The position numbers and the translations under genes are program-made. DNA of 64,000 bases from Ehretia macrophylla (Eukaryota; Streptophyta; Magnoliopsida; Boraginales; Ehretiaceae): the NCBI GenBank assembly GCA_037974665.1, contig CM075770.1, forward strand, positions 97,398,850 through 97,462,849. Reading direction: 5' to 3'. Below, piece after piece: positions 10,801-20,547 of the stretch. The first letter of the stretch is position 1. The number at the start of each line of letters is the position of its first letter. The notes beneath the pieces are model-generated. The model did no database searches, was not told the DNA's origin, and worked only from the letters and a program-made list of their open reading frames with translations.

Positions 10801-13075
10801 TACATATGGTAAGGAATCCTACACTACTAAATAGTGGAGGAAGATGGGTCGTGAATACAGGTCAGACCTTAACGATAAGTGTGTAGCGTAAGTGGTAAAT
10901 TTAGCTCACTGAATTTATCAATTTCATACAGGAATAAAATTAAAACTAGAAAAGCAGAAGAAGCATACTTGGTAGTGACTATTAAAACAACAAATGCGCG
11001 AAGCTCTCATTTTTTCAATTAAGTTAATGAAGTTTAACAAAAGAAGAAATAATTAACCACCACAGTGGCAGTAAGCTACACTAATTTTTTTCTATTAAGG
11101 AATAATGGAGATGAGAATGCTATGGCATCCCCGCACTTCACATCAACCTTCCTTTTGGTTTCTTTGGTGGGGGAATTTTGGGTGTTTAACGGTAAACTTC
11201 TTGGCACTTAAAAAAAGAAAAAAATGTAGTCATGCGCTACCAAAATTCAAATTTTGTTCAACGGTAATATTGGGGTCGTTTCTCTAGCACCACAAATGTT
11301 TTTTATGCCCCGATCACTGGGAACTCCATTAAAAGTCCATCTATTTTCCTATGCTTTTCCTCGGTCAGTACTTATCAATTCAACAACTCTAATGATCAAA
11401 GAAGAAACCAAATAGACTACATGACACAAGATGACATTTGGTAACTTTCATTTTCAAGCTCAAAATAATTTGGCAAGAGCTCCACTCTTGCCTGGTCTTT
11501 TAACATGAACCACCAGCCAAAGTAAATATTTGATCAGGTTAAGCATCCACCAGAGCACAAGTGGTCTTACAGTTAAGAGAATTTTGATGTTGAATACAAG
11601 GTTAAAAATTAAATTAGTCACTAAAATGGGATCATCCTTGATGACCAAATTCTAGGTCCCAATTTCTTATCATTTTCTCATCAGGCAGCTTATACATCTG
11701 GAATAGCAGACTCCATGTTCTAAGAAAATGCTACAATTTTCCATTCGATCAACTACTTTTCCTAGCACAAATATGCTACAATGATTTACAGTTGAACTAA
11801 TACCATTTCCTTCTATTCACAGTATAAAGAATCGGCAGCTTATGGTCTTTAAATGATTATATCCTAGAATAACTAAAACCTATCAATTCTATTGAGTATT
11901 TTGTTGATGAACATATAACTAGGAAATAGACAACAGTCACCACACTAGTTGAGCGAGACCTCAAAGAACAAAGAATGCTCATATGGTCAAAGCTTCCAAA
12001 GCCTTGAGTGGAGGAAGTTACAGAATTTGCAAATGGAAGAATCCTGTACTATACTATTCCTGAAACATAGATTGCAAATGAGGAAAGATTTTTCAAATGA
12101 TTTAGAACCAACCTTTCCATGAGATAAATTTGTCTGATTTTAATTATATATGGCTTCAGTTGCAGATTTTACTTTTCTTGTGGAGACTAACCGAAATCAC
12201 TGATCAGCAACAAATAATGGAAAAAGAACAAAACAGTCCCAGAGTTTTGATATACGAAATTCAGCTATTAAACATATCACCGCAAGTTGAATTTCAGTAA
12301 AAAGAACTGTTAATGCTCCTTTTAGTTCGCTGAATAATAAATATGAAAGAGAATGTAAATAAAATAATACGGAAATCATATCCCTTTTTTGGCTCCACCA
12401 TTTTTTGGTCTATCTAAATGGTGTGAACTTAATTATGTTGTTACACATCCTTCTAAAAGAAGAGTCAAAAACCAGGAAAAGAACATCATTTTTCATCTTT
12501 TGCAAGTGCTCTTTGGTTTATGGCGCAAATAAATGAGACGACCCTTAATAGAAATGAATTGCATCTACGGTCCATATATCCGATTCCATTTGGTGGGATA
12601 AGACAAGTTTGATTAGGTTCGTCCTCTCTTTTTCTTCTTATCAAAAAAGAGAAACAGACAAACAAAAGAACCAATAAACCTATGCAATCAAAAGTACATT
12701 AAGACCAATCTAGCATCCTTATAACTAATCAACAAATATCTACGAAACATTACCATTATAGAAAAATGTTGCAAATTAAGAAAATACATAGCTAAGACAC
12801 AAACACTTACATAATAATATGGGTAAATCATCATTTCTCACCCTACAATGAATTATATATGTCGTGTAACTACCTTGAAAATTCTGCGAAGAACTCGAGA
12901 CCATCAATATGGCTTGTCTCTTCTGATTTCCAGCTGTTCTAAGTTGATGATGCATATGTTTCTCCATAAACTTGGGCGTAAAATGCAGTGAATAATTATT
13001 AGGCATCCTCATTAGCCTTTCCGAACTCATCATCCATGTTGAGAATTGCAAGCTCTGCACAATTTTCGCCTCCAT
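4886..13075 (-). CDS. SK: Shikimate kinase, chloroplastic (10 coding exons)
   Basis: Phosphorylates shikimate to shikimate 3-phosphate with ATP, the fifth step of the chorismate pathway in plastids. Minus-strand exons: 13075-12874, 9830-9778, 9690-9636, 9554-9482, 9229-9142, 6154-6072, 5964-5835, 5684-5606, 5467-5403, 4921-4886 (864 nt, 287 residues), all GT-AG with matching phases. Exon 1 (67 residues, starting MEAKIVQSL, Ser-rich and basic) is a plastid transit peptide. Exon 4 carries the Walker A loop GMMGSGKTT and the exon 4/5 join gives FFDCD, the shikimate-binding Asp. Exon 5 has FFRDNE, exon 6 the [10 protein letters not shown] glycine triad, exon 7 the lid with SRPLL, and exon 8 ERGEAY. 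The last exon encodes only [11 protein letters not shown]. All catalytic motifs are present, and length fits plant shikimate kinases (about 300). ALARPI replaces the usual ALARRI. The exon 9 donor abuts a microsatellite (see findings). Inactive SK-like paralogues exist, but the motifs favour a true enzyme. Confidence 0.93.
5092..5345. repeat. Degenerate tandem repeats and (GA)n in shikimate kinase intron 9
   Basis: Three diverged copies share CATTTGTGTTGGT-like and CACAGGAAACATGTGCAGATG-like phrases (about 5092-5160, 5208-5262, 5277-5340). A (GA)n run lies at 5163-5183. All fall in intron 9 of the shikimate kinase gene. Open frames here on both strands are repeat products. Confidence 0.55.
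5383..5400. repeat. (AG)9 microsatellite abutting a splice donor
   Basis: An (AG)9 run, read as (CT)9 on the gene strand, begins immediately after the GT dinucleotide (5402-5401) that ends exon 9 of shikimate kinase. The donor is therefore GAG|GTCTCTCT. Confidence 0.85.
6155..9141 (-). other. Shikimate kinase intron 5 (about 3 kb)
   Basis: Intron between the exons at 9229-9142 and 6154-6072. Apart from the solo LTR at 7313-7589 it is AT-rich with nothing recognisable. Short direct copies at 9239-9258 and 9268-9295 (CATCAAAAAGTAACATGATCGG against CATCAAGAAGTAACATGATTGG, one gapless unit each) form a local tandem duplication next to the exon 5 acceptor. Confidence 0.7.
7313..7589 (-). repeat. 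Copia-type solo LTR in a shikimate kinase intron
   Basis: 277 bp beginning TGTTGAAATATGAAATA and ending TTTGTCTTCAACA on the minus strand, with a CTATAAATACTATG promoter-like box near 7425-7438. It is flanked by GGATG at 7308-7312 and 7590-7594, a perfect 5-bp target-site duplication. No internal region is present, so it is a solo LTR left by LTR-LTR recombination. It lies in the same orientation as the gene. Confidence 0.85.
9831..12873 (-). other. Shikimate kinase intron 1 (about 3 kb)
   Basis: Intron between the transit-peptide exon and exon 2. AT-rich. I see no complete transposon, RNA gene or conserved frame; the small open frames at 11105, 11460, 12197 and 12486 lack any family signature. 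Confidence 0.6.
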
Positions 13076-13515
13076 ACTTCTACTCTTATTAATTCTTCAG
13101 CTCTTTCGCATCTTCCCTTTTTTTTCTTTTTTTCTTTTTTTAATTCTCCGGATATTTTAAGACAAAATCTCTGAATTTTAACAAACAATTGAAACAGAAT
13201 CAGTTAACTTTCTCTGCAAATATAGATATAAATAGACACAATGACATACACATGGATAAATATAAATACATATCTATAATGGTAAGACAATATTTGTAAT
13301 AGGAGGGAGGATTCGGGACCTTTGGTCACGAGTCATTACTCGACAACTTCATCTAATCTTGAGAGCAAAACGGCGACGTATGAAAAGAGAGAGCGGTTTG
13401 CTTACCAGTTAATAGGAGATCCAAAGAAGCAGCAGTGGATGGAATAGTGTATGTATTAAGTTGGTGAATTGTATGTGTGGTTTTGGGGGGTTGGTGAGGG
13501 TAAAGAGTGGTGGGC
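13076..13515 (-). other. Shikimate kinase 5' leader with probable UTR intron
   Basis: On the minus strand a good splice donor (AACTG|GTAAGC, exon end 13406) and a plausible acceptor (TTAAAATTCAG, exon resuming near 13170) suggest an intron of about 235 bp in the 5' UTR. The leader after it is A/G-rich (13090-13150). The transcription start is inferred about 30 bp downstream of the TATA box, near 13515. No in-frame extension upstream of the 13075 ATG was used. Confidence 0.5.
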
Positions 13516-13541
13516 TGGCTTTTCAACTTCAAAAATAGTTG

Positions 13542-13571
13542 TATTTATATAAGGCGCAAAATTGCCACGTG
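13542..13571 (-). promoter_or_regulatory. Core promoter of shikimate kinase: TATA box plus G-box
   Basis: On the minus strand TATATAAATA (within 13542-13553) forms a clear TATA box. A palindromic G-box CACGTG lies at 13566-13571, 12 bp upstream of it, inside CCACGTG. G-boxes bind bZIP and bHLH factors in plants and often mediate light or stress responses. That this gene responds so is inference. Confidence 0.6.
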
Positions 13572-13578
13572 TTTGGTG

Positions 13579-13622
13579 AGGCCAAGTTTTTTTTTTTTTT
13601 TTTGTCAACGGTAAGGCCAAGT
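13579..13622 (-). mobile_element. Poly(A)-tailed micro-insertion upstream of the shikimate kinase promoter
   Basis: AGGCCAAGT occurs at 13579-13587 and again at 13614-13622. Between the copies is a run of about 16 T followed by GTCAACGGTA. Read on the minus strand this is a short sequence ending TTGAC plus poly(A), flanked by a 9-bp duplication. That is the layout of an extremely 5'-truncated LINE or SINE insertion. It sits just upstream of the G-box. Confidence 0.6.
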
Positions 13623-14007
13623 CCAAGAATTTAAAAACATGAGTTAATACTTAAGCTATTTTTATAAGAGTATTTAAATTACGAGTCTTTATTTTATAAT
13701 TTAAATTTTTTTAACAAAATAGAGATCCTACCAAAAATTATAGTTACTTTTTGAGTTTTTAAAAATTTTTCAACCACATTAATTTTTGGATCTCTATTTT
13801 AGAGACTCTATTAATTTTTTAACATAATCTAATTTTGTGTTACTTTTTCGTGTATTTTAATACTTGATTTTTTTATATACTTATAAATTCATAATTTTTT
13901 TTTACGAATATTTCAACCTAAAAATTAATTAATTCCGACAACGATTATATTTTGTCAAATATTATGTCGTTAACTATACTCGATTACAAAAACGTTATTT
14001 TTCAAAA

Positions 14008-14395
14008 AAGCCGAATAGCAGCCATTGGATATGATGTTTTCCTCGATGATCTCATCCATTAATTTGTTATCATGAAACAAAATATCTTATCCAAATGAAG
14101 GCATTTGGATTGGATTTTCTCTAAACGATCTCGATTGTCCATTCATTATCATCAATGAAATCTCTCATCCAAAATAAAAGCTTTTGGATTGGATTTCCAA
14201 CTAAACGATTTCGGTCGTCCATTCATTCTCATCAATGAAATCTATCATCCAAAATAAAAACTTTTGCATTGGATTTCCAACTTAAATCCCGTCCATCCAT
14301 TTCAATCTTATCTATTTAAATTTCTCATCCCCACAAAGACTATTGGATTGGATTCTTCCTGGCCGATCTCATATGTCCATTTTCTATCATTTAGC
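14008..14395. repeat. About 80-bp tandem repeat upstream of the Harbinger transposase
   Basis: Five diverged units, at about 14008, 14094, 14175, 14255 and 14334, share TTTGGATTGGATTT, a CCGATCTCG-like stretch, TCCATTCATTATCATC and TCTCATCCAAA. They lie between the shikimate kinase promoter and the transposase gene and are probably subterminal or 5' sequence of the Harbinger element. Confidence 0.65.
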
Positions 14396-14588
14396 CACTC
14401 ATACAATTATATATAATACATATCCAACACTTTCACAATCACCATAATCAAACACCAAAACTCTCATCACTCACTCTAAACTTTACATCCCACATTCTAA
14501 AATGTCCAACTAATGAGCCGAGCCCGATTCCCTTCCATTTGATGAAAACGTCCGAATCCATCACAATAATCATCGTCGTGGTCATGCA

Positions 14589-15848
14589 ATGATGATGACC
14601 TTGTTCAATCAACATCAATCGATGATGCAACTTGCATATCAGCTTGCTACGAAGGAAGAGAGTAGCAGCTTGTCACGTCAATCACGTCGACGATCCATAA
14701 ACAGAGACCACGTTGGTGCCTATGATAGACTCATGTCATATTATTTTGCTAATCAACCTTTGTATCCTCCTGCTGAGTTCACGATACGTTTTCGCATGCG
14801 TCGCGAACTATTTTTGAAAATAATTGACGATATCATCAACTACGACGATTATTTCGAGCAAAAACCAAATGCTACAAGAAAGCAAGGCTTATCTCCCTAT
14901 GTGAAGATGACGACGACGCTTCGTATGCTTGGATACCGAAACCCTGCAGATGCAAATGATGACTATTTGAAGATTGTAGAGACTACATGTTTAAAGTCCA
15001 TGAAGCAATTTTGTCGGGTCGTCAATGCATTATATAACAATGAGTATTTACATCGTCCGAATAATACAGACTTGTATAGGCTTCTCCGAAAGGCACAACA
15101 ACGTGGGTTCGCGGGAATGCTGGGTAGCTTGGACTGCATGCACCGAGAATGGAAAACTTGCCCTACTGCGTGGGTCGGAACATATGCTGGACACGATGGT
15201 CGTCCAACTATTATACTAGAAGTCGTTGTGTCTTATGGCACATGGATATGACATTCATTTTTTAGAACACTTAGTGGAAGAAATGACCTAAATGTGTTAT
15301 ATAGTTCATCTGTTTTTTCTGATATCCTTGAAGGTAGAGCACCGCAGATAGGATATACCGTTAACGGCAGACATTACAGTCAATGATATTATTTGGCTAA
15401 CGGTATATATCCTCGCTGGTCCACAATTGTCCAAGCATTTCCAGATGCATGTGAGCGTGATAAGATGCTTTTCAATAAGTTGCAACAAGCCTATCATAAG
15501 GATGTCGAGCAGGCATTTGGTATCCTTCAGAGTAGATTCGAGATCATAAAAGGTCCATGTCGTTTCTGGCACGAACGTGATATTGGAGAAATTATGAAGA
15601 TTTGTATCATTCTGCATAATATGATTTTAGAAGATAATCGCGAGGAAGAAGGATATGATTTCAACGATGATCCATCACTTTACCATGTAGAAGAGGCCCC
15701 TGTGGAACATGCCCGAAATCTCATAACAATTACTAAGTGTTTGAACAACCGGCGTCAGGTGACGAATGAAGCGGCTTACTATCTCCTCCGAAGTGATCTA
15801 GTTAAGCATGTTTGGAACGAGTTTCGTTCACGAAATCTCAATGTGTGA
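14589..15848 (+). pseudogene. PIF/Harbinger transposase with two in-frame stops
   Basis: About 420 codons in one frame, close to normal length for Harbinger transposases, which cut and paste the element through a DDE nuclease. The signature GMLGSLDCMHREWKTCP (first Asp, about residue 184) is followed by PTIILEVVVSYGTWI. A TGA at 15249-15251 replaces a position that is usually Trp. The frame goes on through SGRNDLNVL (second Asp) to a second TGA at 15384-15386, then KDVEQAFGILQSRF (catalytic Glu) and ICIILHNMILED. The natural end is 15848. All three catalytic residues are visible, but the two stops make it non-functional. The start at 14589 is the first convincing ATG; no intron is needed. Confidence 0.88.
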
Positions 15849-16074
15849 CATCAATAGTTGTACTGTTCTTGTCATTTGATTCTTGTTTTAATAAATTAAC
15901 TGTTTGTGTGCTGATTTTTTTTTTTTTGAATTAATAACGGAGTAAAAATTAAAAATACAACGGTAGAACACAAATTTCTCAAACCAACTACAGATTCAAT
16001 TAAATTACAACAGTACAACATATGTAGACAAACCAATAGTACAACACAAGTAGAAACAACAACAGTATAACAGT

Positions 16075-16246
16075 ACAACAATTCAAGGCATTTGAGGACG
16101 ATAGGGCCGGCATTGCTTCCGCCGTCTCCAACGGAAAGAGGCAGGTTCTCCATTTGAGAGAGCAGAAAATCGAGAAAGTCAAGTATGAGGTGGCTATGGA
16201 TATTTCCAAAGGAAAAGAAAAAGCCATGGCGCTCATATTTGGCTAA
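16075..16246 (+). other. Open plus-strand segment of unknown origin
   Basis: About 55 codons stay open with coding-like, charged composition (from KAFEDDRAG through REQKIEKVKYEVAMD to KAMALIFG, stop TAA at 16244-16246). It has no convincing start and overlaps the end of the Myb-like gene on the other strand. It may be a fragment of a gene captured by the transposon or may be chance. Not identified. Confidence 0.3.
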
Positions 16247-17136
16247 CCATCATCGTCGAAGTTTATAGAACGAGATGACCTCTTGGTGAGGATTTTGTTT
16301 TGTTGGTCAATCATCCACACTCTTCTAGCCGGAGTCTCGATGGTCGAAGTCTCCGTTGACATTATACTATACTTTGTTGCCTAGTCAGAACTCTCTTTGT
16401 ACTCTTTCATAAGTTTTTGCATTTCTCTTCCTTACTGAACGATCTCTGTCGCAACATTCTTGCCCTTTTTTAATTTTTTTGTCTTTTCTCTTCCAATTGG
16501 CCTTGAGGATGACGGTTCAGATTGAGTTTCGGGCATTGACTCATATGGAGAGTCATCTTCAAAAGAAATCGGTGTATTGGCATGCGTCATATTTATAATT
16601 TTATCCTCTTGAGATGCACTTTGCCTTAGGTGGAGCTCGGTAATTTTTTTCCACTTTTGACCATGTTGTAATATCAACCAACAATGATCGAGGTTGAAAT
16701 TCTCCCTTGTAACAGTAGCGTAAAGTCGTTTGGCATCATCAACCTGAAAAAAACAAAAAAGAAGATCGCTATGAGTATTTTTTTTAAAAATAAAACTATT
16801 ATTCAACATATTTTGCTGCATAAAACACACAATATTTGTTGCATTTGCTCTACTCCGCGGTCTCATGTGCGCTTGAGCAAGATACTCTGCAAATTTCGTG
16901 CATTTTTTGTTTATCTGGGTCCATCGTGATTTTAGAGATTTTGTAGTTCTCTTTTGAAACAGAGTTGTTGGAGGGTGAAATTCTTCGAATTTTTGTACAA
17001 TTCGCGCCCACATTGTTGCTGATGTTTGGTTTCGACCTGTAATTGGGTCTTCACTAACTGCAAAGTATGCACGGCATAACGCGATATCTTCTTGACTGGT
17101 GAAGTTGGGGCCCCTAACTCCTTCGCCGGAATCCAT
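16243..17136 (-). pseudogene. Harbinger ORF1 (Myb/SANT-like DNA-binding protein), with stops
   Basis: Starts at 17136 (MDSGEGVRG). Residues about 12-90 carry the plant Harbinger ORF1 pattern: FTSQEDIALCRAYFAVSEDP, SLKSRWTQINKKCTKF, and, after an 87-bp intron (16830-16744, GTGTGT to TTTTTTTCAG), FNLDHCWLIL. ORF1 proteins bind transposon ends and help import the transposase. The frame meets TAA at 16432-16434 and a TAG further on, but continues with coding-like sequence (ETPARRVWMIDQQNKIL) to a TAG at 16243-16245, so the tail appears broken by two stops. It is convergent with the transposase gene. Related host genes annotated as 'glutathione S-transferase T3-like' derive from the same family. 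Confidence 0.75.
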
Positions 17137-17616
17137 AGCTGAAGAAAAAATAAAAAAATTAAAAAAATTAAAAAAAAAGTAAATGAATAAAATTACAAAA
17201 AATATAAATTTAAATAATATGAAGAAAAAAAAAACTCAACAAAATTAAAAAAATTAAAAAAATATAAATTTAAATAATATGAAGAAAAAAAATTCAACAA
17301 AATAAAAAAATTTAAAAAAATAAAAAAATTAAATAAATAAAATTACAAAAAATATAAATTTAAATAATTTAAAGAAAAAATATTCAAAAAAAAACTTAAA
17401 TGAATAAAATTAAAAAAAAATTAAAAAAACCTACTTTAAGAAATAAAAAACAACAATTAAATAACATAAAATCTTTAAAAAAAACAATAAAAAAAGAAAC
17501 AAAAACAATCAATTTAAAAAATATATATAAATATATATATAACACAAACCCTACCCCTATCCCTATTTTCATTTTCTCTCTTCTTCCTCTCCACCGTCGC
17601 CACACCTCCCTCCCCA
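17137..17616. repeat. A-rich low-complexity tract with local tandem copies
   Basis: Nearly pure A/T. AATATAAATTTAAATAATATG-like units recur at about 17199, 17258 and 17348. It lies just upstream of the Harbinger ORF1 start on the minus strand. Open frames at 17396-17663 are low-complexity artefacts. Confidence 0.7.
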
Positions 17617-17800
17617 CCTTTCTTCAATCACAGTTTCGCTACTATCACCCCCCCTTTCTTTAATCACACCATCGCCACCATCACCACCCCTCTTTTCTTC
17701 AATCACAGCATCGCCACCATCACCAATCTCCCCATTTTTCTTCAATCACACTATCGCCACCATCACCACCCCCTCCCCTCCCCACGACATCACCACCCCC
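17617..17800. repeat. C-rich minisatellite of 40-48 bp
   Basis: At least three units (near 17617, 17657-17693, 17695-17735, 17738-17775) built from TTTCTTCAATCACA and ATCGCCACCATCACCACCCC. Strong C/A bias, no start codon context. Probably part of the Harbinger element or its flank. Confidence 0.6.
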
Positions 17801-19244
17801 ACATGACCCACGCACCCCCTATGGCACCCATGAACATACTTTTTTTTTGTTTTGGAGTTGTGATTTTTTTTTTTGCAGACTTCTCCATTTTTGTTATTTC
17901 AGTCTTTAAAAAAAATTCATTTTTGGGTCTTCAAACTATCTGCTGTGGTTGGATTATCATATATTGGAGCCTCTAAAAAGTGTTATAATTACACTTTAGA
18001 GCCTTTGGTAAGGATGACCTTACCGTAGTCTCTCGAACTATAGGACTGGAGAATTTTTATTTCGTTGACTTTTAAAATAAATTTTAAAGTATATTAGCGA
18101 CGTGCAATAAACATGTCAAAATCTTTAAAAAATGGACGGAATTGGTGTCCGGAACTAATGGAATTCCGATGATATACTTCAAGGACTAAAATGTTTATTT
18201 TAAAAATTAAGGGACTAAAAGTTCTCATATCCTATAATTAAAGAATTATGACAAGTATTAACCCTAAAAACATTATAATAGAATATAAATATACATTACG
18301 CTGGGACCGGTATAAAAGATAATTTAACTGGAGAATCTAACATATGGAAAATGATCATTCTCTTTTTAACTGCATTTGGCCCGAGACTTTAGACATTTAG
18401 AGGGACCTATGGAAGAAAAAGTTTTCGTTTCCGCAAAATGATTGTCTGGCTGAGAATATAAAGATGTGGAGCCCAATTGTATATTAGAATGTCAAACGGC
18501 TGTTTTCCTAGGAAGAGTATTTCCCCTTATGAAATTTAATAATAATATCAATTGTATCTCTCAGTTGGCCATAAATTAAAAAAAATAAAAAATTGGTATT
18601 TCTTTGAGACATAATACACACAATTTTCAAAATATATGTTTACTAAATGTCACGCTTATTAAAATTTTTGATGAAAACAGGCACGTGCAACATTTGAATA
18701 CATGACATGATGCTTCCGTCAAAAGATATAATAAATTATTTTCATTGGACTAACAAAAATTGAACGTAAGCATAAGAAACAAAATGTTACAAAATATTTT
18801 CTATTTTCATTTAGTTCATCAAGAGGGGAATGAGGCTACGTGAGGGTGACCACCATTTTGAGATTTTTGTTATGTTTTTCTATAGAGTGATGACTTATTA
18901 GTAAAATACATCAAAGTCAATATCTTCGTTTAATTATGACATTAATAGGATTGAGTTAAGAAATGTATCTTATCATTTTTAAGCTTTTAGCCTAACATTA
19001 ATGTTAAGCCTTTATAACTAAAGGGTTTAGATCCAATTCTCCTCACTAATAGGGCCGATATTCAATTTATATTTTCTAACAGAGTGTGGGTTGATCATTA
19101 GTCGTTGCATTTCACAATTTGTATGAATTTTCTGAAATAATATGTGCATTGTTCTGTAATTATTGTTGTTTCAAGGGGAAAAGAGCGTTAAAACTTAGAA
19201 AGTCCATACATCCCTCTTAGTGATAATATCCTAAAAGGTATTTT
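17801..19244. other. AT-rich intergenic DNA, no gene seen
   Basis: The piece at 18020-18240 has phrases (AAGGACTAAAATG, AAGGGACTAAAAG) seen in plant repeat borders, but I could not define an element. The Harbinger right end probably lies near 17.8-18.0 kb; terminal inverted repeats could not be assigned. Confidence 0.4.
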
Positions 19245-20053
19245 TGTTGGAATATGCATTTCTCACACATAAACAATTTAAAAATTTTTAGACCACTTAA
19301 TAAAATCTTAGGCTACTCCACTTAACATCAATTGGTTTTAGGATGGAACATCAGGTTTCTTAATATGGTATCAGAATTGGGTCTTGATCCTATGTTATCC
19401 ATCTACATGTGACCCATTCGTATTTCAGGCTTTGCGCGTCGACTTTGGTATGCAGTTTTGAAATTCGATGCTCTTGTACCATGTCATTCATTAATTGTGC
19501 CTTCAGCCATTGATTTTGTGCAGGTCTATTCGCTTCTTTTTCGATTATGTCAATTAGTTAATCATGAGTCACACGTGAGGAAGAGTGTTAAAATATACAT
19601 TTCTCTCATATCGAAGAATTAAAAACTCTAAGACTAACTTATAAGATATTTGGTTATTCCATTTGGCACCAATTGGTTTTAGAATAGAACCTCAAGCTTC
19701 TTACATAGTATCAAAGCTAGGCATTGGTCCTATCATGTTATCCATATACGTGTGACCCATTCGTATTTCAGGTTTTGTGCGTCGACTTTGGTACGCAATT
19801 TTCAAATTTCCTAACTCTTGTACTATTGTACCACGTCATTAATTAATTGCGCCTTCAACCATTGACTTTGTGTAGCTCTTCCAAATTCGCTGCTTCTTCG
19901 ATCATATCAATTAGTTAATCATAGGTTATACGTGAAAGGGGGTGTTAAAATATATATTCTTCCCATATTAAAAAATTAAAAACTCTTAGACCACTTAAAA
20001 CTATTTCACTTAATATCAATTGGCTTTAAATTGAAACCTCAAATTTCTTAACA
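19245..20053 (+). mobile_element. TRIM tandem array: LTR-internal-LTR-internal-LTR, with TSD
   Basis: LTR 1 is 19245-19365 (121 bp, TGTTGGAATATGC to TTCTTAATA), followed by the primer-binding site TGGTATCAGAA at 19366, complementary to initiator Met-tRNA. Internal region 1 (19366-19585) ends in the purine tract GTGAGGAAGAG. LTR 2 is 19586-19705 (120 bp), again with a binding site (TAGTATCAAAGC). Internal region 2 (19706-19942) is homologous to the first and ends GTGAAAGGGGG. LTR 3 is 19943-20053, shorter by an internal deletion. ATTTT at 19240-19244 and 20054-20058 is a perfect target-site duplication around the whole array. No coding capacity, so it would rely on enzymes from other elements. 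Confidence 0.88.
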
Positions 20054-20494
20054 ATTTTAACTTATGTATACTTTTGTGAGATATGCATAGTCCATTTAAT
20101 TTTGGGTTTTTGTTTGGATAAGATTTTTCAAGGTGTTACTAGATCAATTGTTTTTTTTTTTTTTTTGCTCTAAACTATGTTAAATCTTCGAGCATGGTAA
20201 ATTGTTCTCTTCTCCAGCCATGAAAAGAAATAATTTTTTTTATATAATAAGGTTCAAAGTTCAAACTTTCAACTCGAGCACATATTATTGACCAAAAAAA
20301 AGAACACTCGATCGCATATTTGAGACAAAAAGAAAAAGAAAAAGAAAAAGAAAATGGAGCACATATTGAACAAAAAAAAAAAAACAAAAAAAACAAATCG
20401 AGCATATGGTTTCATGCGACCCATAATCTATTTCCTACAAGCTCACCAACCCTTCACATTAATATTCCCACCAACCCGTCAAACAATGTGTTAG
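20054..20494. repeat. A/T-tract-rich spacer with poly(A)-tailed fragments
   Basis: Poly(T) at 20149-20166, ATTATTGACCAAAAAAAA near 20284, an (AAAAAG)n run at 20328-20352 and ATTGAACAAAAAAAAAAAAC near 20366. CGAGCACATATT-like words recur at 20274, 20357 and 20398. It looks like several truncated A-tailed retroposon pieces; borders unclear. No gene. Confidence 0.4.
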
Positions 20495-20547
20495 CTGGCC
20501 ATCTCTGTTTTTTTTTTGTTTTTTTGGTCAAACTGGCCATCTCTGTT
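20495..20547 (-). mobile_element. Poly(A)-tailed micro-insertion with 15-bp target-site duplication
   Basis: CTGGCCATCTCTGTT is present exactly at 20495-20509 and 20533-20547. The 23 bp between are T-rich and end GGTCAAA; on the minus strand this is TTTGACCAAAAAAAC followed by more A. Exact 15-bp duplications with a poly(A) tail are the mark of target-primed reverse transcription (LINE machinery). Confidence 0.65.

Noticed and set aside
14008..14395. A regular repeat array that could suggest a CRISPR-like locus
   Set aside because: Units are diverged, contiguous without unique spacers, and lie in plant nuclear DNA beside a transposase.
15896..16236. Two minus-strand frames rich in Cys, Leu and Val between the Harbinger genes
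   Set aside because: The plus strand of the same stretch has more coding-like composition, and neither minus frame resembles Harbinger ORF1, whose end lies at 16243.
17396..17663. Lys/Asn-rich and Phe/Ile-rich open frames on both strands
   Set aside because: They come from an A-rich low-complexity tract.
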